NCBI GenBank assembly: GCA_937969395.1
Contig: CALBVI010000178.1
Span: forward strand, 1-9,049
Reading direction: 5' to 3'
Origin: an uncultured Spongiibacteraceae bacterium
GTDB taxonomy: Bacteria; Pseudomonadota; Gammaproteobacteria; Pseudomonadales; Dasaniaceae
Length of the DNA stretch: 9,049 nucleotides
How positions within the stretch are numbered: the first letter of the stretch is position 1; every line of letters begins with the position of its first letter. Made by a program: the position numbers and the translations under genes. The notes under the pieces are model-generated. The model saw only the letters and a program-made list of their open reading frames with translations, did no database searches and was not told the origin of the DNA. Shown in pieces: positions 6,382 to 9,049 of this stretch.

Positions 6382-7798
6382 AATAGTTTTCATCATTACC
6401 GCCTTACTCTTTACCTTATCCGTTAGCCTCATTGGCATGAACTACTATGTCTCGATGAATGTGACTCGGGCTCAGTTAAAGAATAGTTCTCTGCCTCTAA
6501 CTGTAGACAATATTTATACTGAAATTCAAAAGCAGATTATTGAGCCAAACCTCATCGCCTCAATGATGGCTAACGATACCTTTATGAAAGATTGGCTAGC
6601 TAATGAAGAGGGTGATAAGCAAAAGGTTGTGAAGTACCTTGATACGATTCAAAATAAATACCAAGTGTTTGCCACTTTCTTAGTATCGGAGAAAACGCAA
6701 AACTATTACTCAGCAGCGGGTTTATTAGAGAAGGTTAGCGACGATAACCAAAATAATGACTGGTATTTTTCGTTTAAGAAAACCGCTGGAATGCATGAGA
6801 TTAATATAGATAAAAATGAGCACATGGGTTCTTCATTGGTGATGTTTATTAATCATAAGATTTTTGACAATGATTTCCATATGATTGGTGCAACAGGGGT
6901 TGGCGTAGAGACATCGTATATTAACGATATGCTTAAACAGTTTCGCTTGAAATACAATTTTACTGTCTATTTTATTAATGAAGACGGTGAAGTAATTATT
7001 TCCGAGCGAGATACCAACCCGATTAATAATATTAACGAGGTGCCTGAGTTAAGCGAAATAAAAGCGGATTTGATTAGCAAAGGTTCTCAGTTATTTGAAT
7101 ATATTCGTCACGGTGAAACGATTTTACTCAATCGAAAATATATTCCTGAGCTTGATTTGTATTTGCTTGTTGAAGCTAAAATGAATGATTTTACCAATGA
7201 CGTAAAAGAGACCTTCTATTTCAACATCGTCATTTCTTTGTTGTTAACCGTAGCGATCACCTTGATTGTATTGGCCTATGTTAGAAACATTCATGTCAGG
7301 CTCAATCAATTAGCTGATAACGATCCATTAACGGGCTTACCTAATCGCCGGTTTTTCAACAGAAGCTTAGAGCATGCTCTGCTGCTTAAAAAACGTAATA
7401 ACACGAGATTATCAGTACTATTTCTCGATTTAGATAACTTTAAAACGATCAATGATACTAAAGGGCATGATGTAGGCGACAAAGTATTAGAGCGGATTGC
7501 TGCAATATTGAATAGCACGATTAGAGAGACTGACTTTACCTCTCGCTGGGGTGGTGAAGAGTTTATTGTTCTATTGCTTGATAGTGATGTCGCGGGTGCG
7601 AGTCATAGCGCAGGAAAGCTGTGCAAAGCGATAGAACAAGATGACTTACTAATGAGTTTGGTCGATCATAAAGTAACAGCCAGTTTAGGTGTGACTGAAG
7701 TTCAAGAAGACGACGATATAGATGCCATTTTAAATCGTGTGGACAACGCGTTATATAAAGCAAAGGATGCAGGTAAAAATCAGTATATTGTTGGTTAA
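6365..7798 (+). CDS. Membrane diguanylate cyclase with periplasmic dCache-like sensor and GGDEF domain
   Basis: The enzyme makes the second messenger c-di-GMP from two GTP. The 477-residue protein has an N-terminal membrane helix (about 5-27), a periplasmic sensor of roughly 240 residues resembling a double Cache domain, a second helix (about 285-305) and a cytoplasmic GGDEF domain (about 315-475). The GGDEF domain looks catalytically intact: DNDPLTGLPNRR (318-329), FLDLDNFKTIND (353-364) with metal-ligand Asp, and the signature GGEEF at 396-400. An RETD at 387-390, five residues before the signature, fits the RxxD product-inhibition site, so the enzyme is probably feedback-regulated. No EAL or HD-GYP domain is present. 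ATG 6365 keeps the whole first helix; the next Met codons lie in or after it. No Shine-Dalgarno precedes this ATG, which is the third copy of a tandem repeat. The ligand sensed is unknown. Confidence 0.93.
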   Translation: MKFNYRIVFIITALLFTLSVSLIGMNYYVSMNVTRAQLKNSSLPLTVDNIYTEIQKQIIEPNLIASMMANDTFMKDWLANEEGDKQKVVKYLDTIQNKYQVFATFLVSEKTQNYYSAAGLLEKVSDDNQNNDWYFSFKKTAGMHEINIDKNEHMGSSLVMFINHKIFDNDFHMIGATGVGVETSYINDMLKQFRLKYNFTVYFINEDGEVIISERDTNPINNINEVPELSEIKADLISKGSQLFEYIRHGETILLNRKYIPELDLYLLVEAKMNDFTNDVKETFYFNIVISLLLTVAITLIVLAYVRNIHVRLNQLADNDPLTGLPNRRFFNRSLEHALLLKKRNNTRLSVLFLDLDNFKTINDTKGHDVGDKVLERIAAILNSTIRETDFTSRWGGEEFIVLLLDSDVAGASHSAGKLCKAIEQDDLLMSLVDHKVTASLGVTEVQEDDDIDAILNRVDNALYKAKDAGKNQYIVG

Positions 7799-7933
7799 GC
7801 GAGCTTATATATCATGACTATATCAAACCGCTTAACAGAGTTCTTATTAGCCTAACTTACTTGCTCCAATGCTTTAATCTGGTTAGTAGAATGTTAAAAT
7901 TAGTTTTAAGCAGTAAATAGCCTAAAGAATAAT

Positions 7934-7960
7934 TAAAGTTTTTCCCCTGTCAGTCGGTAT
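7934..7960 (+). promoter_or_regulatory. Candidate sigma-28 (FliA) flagellar promoter for the DUF5610 gene
   Basis: TAAAGTTT (7934-7941) is an exact match to the enterobacterial sigma-28 -35 element. After exactly 11 bp comes GTCGGTAT (7953-7960), which matches 5 of 8 positions of GCCGATAA. In total 13 of 16 consensus positions fit with the ideal spacer. Transcription would start near 7967, about 105 nt before the ATG at 8072. Consensus known from enterics; assigned by eye. Confidence 0.45.
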
Positions 7961-8009
7961 CTTATTAAGGAAGCATTATATCTATGCGTGTTTATTGAGT
8001 TTTTAATTA

Positions 8010-8039
8010 TTGGCATTTAGTAAGCTTATCTCCAATACT
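8010..8039 (+). promoter_or_regulatory. Alternative sigma-70 promoter for the DUF5610 gene
   Basis: TTGGCA (8010-8015, 5 of 6) and AATACT (8034-8039, 4 of 6) are 18 bp apart, giving a start near 8046 and a leader of about 26 nt. It may act instead of, or in addition to, the sigma-28-like site upstream. The rest of the 273-bp gap after the cyclase (7799-8071) shows no gene and no convincing terminator. Confidence 0.25.
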
Positions 8040-8071
8040 TTATGGCAATACTGGATTAACAGGAAAGTAAA

Positions 8072-8623
8072 ATGGCTATTAATATAGAAGGCGCGAGTAC
8101 AGCGCGCACCAGTGCCGATAGCGGTAACGCAACAACTAGCACGGCTGCTGAGTCTGATGAAGAATTATCGTCAAGCGCGTTAAAAGAACAGCAAAATCGA
8201 GCTATCTTAGAGTCACAACAGTTGAGCTTAGGCAGCAAAAATGAACCGCTGTCGCTGTTATTAAAAGCAGCTTTAGAAGCTATTAACGAGCATTTAGAAC
8301 CCACGTTTGGTGAAAACGCGATTGAAACCAGTGTTGAGAGTGGTGTTGATGTTTCTCCTGAAGCAACCGCACAGAGAATAGTGAGTCTATCGACAGCTTT
8401 TTTTGCATCCTTTCAGCAGCAAAATCAAGATTTGGATGAGCAAGAGCAACTAGATAAATTCTTGGAAGTAATCGGCGGCGGTATTGAAAGTGGTTTTTCC
8501 GAAGCTCGCGATATACTCGATAGTCTTGGGGTATTAGATCTAGGAGATATCGCCGAAAATATTAATAAAACTTATGATTTGGTGCAGATAGGATTAGAGG
8601 ACTTTAGAAATAGTTTTAGTTAA
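8072..8623 (+). CDS. DUF5610 domain protein
   Basis: The product is a 183-residue acidic, soluble protein of unknown function. The first ~50 residues are low-complexity, rich in Ala, Ser, Thr and Glu, and probably disordered. From about residue 55 it matches what I know of the DUF5610 family: EAINEHLEPTFGENAIE, then SGVDVSPEATAQRIVSLSTAFFASF, the Gly-rich FLEVIGGGIESGFSEARDIL, and a closing DIAENINKTYDLVQIGLEDF. No signal peptide, membrane helix or catalytic motif is visible. The domain is all-helical by appearance. ATG 8072 has a good Shine-Dalgarno (AGGAAAG, 8061-8067). The gene stands 273 bp after the cyclase and 111 bp before the DUF805 gene, with its own candidate promoters including a sigma-28-like one. 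A role in motility or surface behaviour is only an inference from that promoter and the cyclase next door. Confidence 0.85.
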   Translation: MAINIEGASTARTSADSGNATTSTAAESDEELSSSALKEQQNRAILESQQLSLGSKNEPLSLLLKAALEAINEHLEPTFGENAIETSVESGVDVSPEATAQRIVSLSTAFFASFQQQNQDLDEQEQLDKFLEVIGGGIESGFSEARDILDSLGVLDLGDIAENINKTYDLVQIGLEDFRNSFS

Positions 8624-8637
8624 GAGTCTTGGGTTAC

Positions 8638-8666
8638 TTATTATGGGTTCTTCAGGGACCTATAAT
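8638..8666 (+). promoter_or_regulatory. Candidate promoter and overlapping hairpin upstream of the DUF805 gene
   Basis: A perfect -10 TATAAT (8661-8666) lies 17 bp after TTATTA (8638-8643, 3 of 6 to the -35). The same DNA forms an 11-bp stem (8640-8650 with 8656-8666, two G-U pairs) around a TTCAG loop. The stem has no U tract after it, so it is a poor rho-independent terminator for the DUF5610 gene, though it could slow or stabilise a transcript 3' end. Transcription would start near 8673. Confidence 0.4.
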
Positions 8667-8734
8667 TATAAAATTACTCTCGATAAAAAAGTTAATTTCA
8701 ATGGTAGCGTCAGCTAATAAAAATAAGGGAAAAG

Positions 8735-9049
8735 ATGGAATATTTCATAGATGCATTTAAAAAATATGCGGACTTTACTGGCAGAGCAAGACGCAAAGAA
8801 TATTGGATGTTTATTCTTTTCTATTTGATTATTTATGTAGTCTTGTCGGTAGTTGATGCCGTTATCGGGACTATACTTTTTGTATCTATATATTCATTAG
8901 CTTTACTTATACCAAGTATCAGTATTGCAACAAGGCGATTACACGACACGGGTAGGAGTGGATGGTGGCAACTAATAATTGTTGTTCCCATAATTGGCTT
9001 TATTGTTTTAATTGTTTTCCTTGCTCAAGATGGACATGAGGAAAATGAA
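8735..9049 (+). CDS. DUF805 family inner-membrane protein (3' end outside window)
   Basis: The reading frame is open from ATG 8735 to the last base, so only the first 105 residues are seen and the stop lies beyond the window. DUF805 proteins are small inner-membrane proteins of unknown function, usually around 110-150 residues, so most of the protein is present. Recognisable family features are the start MEYFIDAFKKYADFTGRARRKEYW, with the FxGRxRRxEYW motif near residues 14-24, a hydrophobic helix pair (about 25-62), and the conserved ATRRLHDTGRSGWW (67-80). A further helix follows (about 81-97), then the polar QDGHEENE. AAGGGA (8725-8730) is a plausible Shine-Dalgarno site. It is co-directional with the DUF5610 gene but has its own candidate promoter. 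No role can be assigned from context. Confidence 0.88.
   Translation, partial: MEYFIDAFKKYADFTGRARRKEYWMFILFYLIIYVVLSVVDAVIGTILFVSIYSLALLIPSISIATRRLHDTGRSGWWQLIIVVPIIGFIVLIVFLAQDGHEENE

Noticed and set aside
7306..7763. Two short - strand open frames inside the GGDEF domain region
   Set aside because: They are antisense to the strongly conserved cyclase domain and have no ribosome site or recognisable product.
1..9049. Mobile element, prophage, toxin-antitoxin, defence system or CRISPR array
   Set aside because: No transposase, integrase, terminal inverted repeats, spaced repeats or defence-type domains were seen; all genes have ordinary chromosomal families or are single unknowns.

Overview
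The window looks like a chromosomal segment of a moderately AT-rich gammaproteobacterium, probably a marine or aquatic one. The evidence is an ExeA/GspA–GspB pair of the type II secretion system, a DUF5610 protein, a dCache–GGDEF diguanylate cyclase and a SulP/STAS transporter, all with proteobacterial sequence character. The genus cannot be fixed from this sequence. I see no rRNA, tRNA, CRISPR array, insertion sequence, integrase or phage gene.

Layout, left to right. Positions 1-414 are the 3' end of an unrecognised + strand gene that enters from outside the window. Positions 644-2209 (+) encode a SulP-family anion transporter with a C-terminal STAS domain. It converges on 2297-3007 (-), a secreted protein with an endostatin/C-type-lectin-like fold, and the two share a perfect 18-bp inverted-repeat terminator. 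Upstream of the lectin-like gene, on the same strand, is a two-gene operon: gspA (5595-3934) then gspB (3931-3101), translationally coupled with a 2-nt gap. Divergent from gspA is an MmcQ/YjbR-family protein (5769-6128, +). Then come a membrane diguanylate cyclase (6365-7798, +), a DUF5610 protein (8072-8623, +) and the start of a DUF805 membrane protein cut by the right edge (8735-9049, +).

How the genes may fit together. GspA and GspB are assembly factors for the type II secretin, and the only exported-looking soluble protein here lies just downstream on the same strand, so it is a candidate secretion substrate (inference). The cyclase makes c-di-GMP, the usual switch between motile and sessile life. 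The next gene, the DUF5610 protein, has a good candidate sigma-28 (FliA) flagellar promoter 105 bp upstream of its start. Together these hint at a motility/surface-life theme on the right side, which is a hypothesis and not a demonstrated system.

The oddest local structure is at the start of the cyclase gene. A 17-bp unit beginning ATGAAATTC is tandemly present three times, each copy in a different frame. Two six-codon mini-ORFs are thereby chained by ATGA stop/start overlaps into the real start codon, with no Shine-Dalgarno sequence in sight. I found no convincing new multi-gene system; the window is mostly ordinary chromosome with a few regulatory curiosities.
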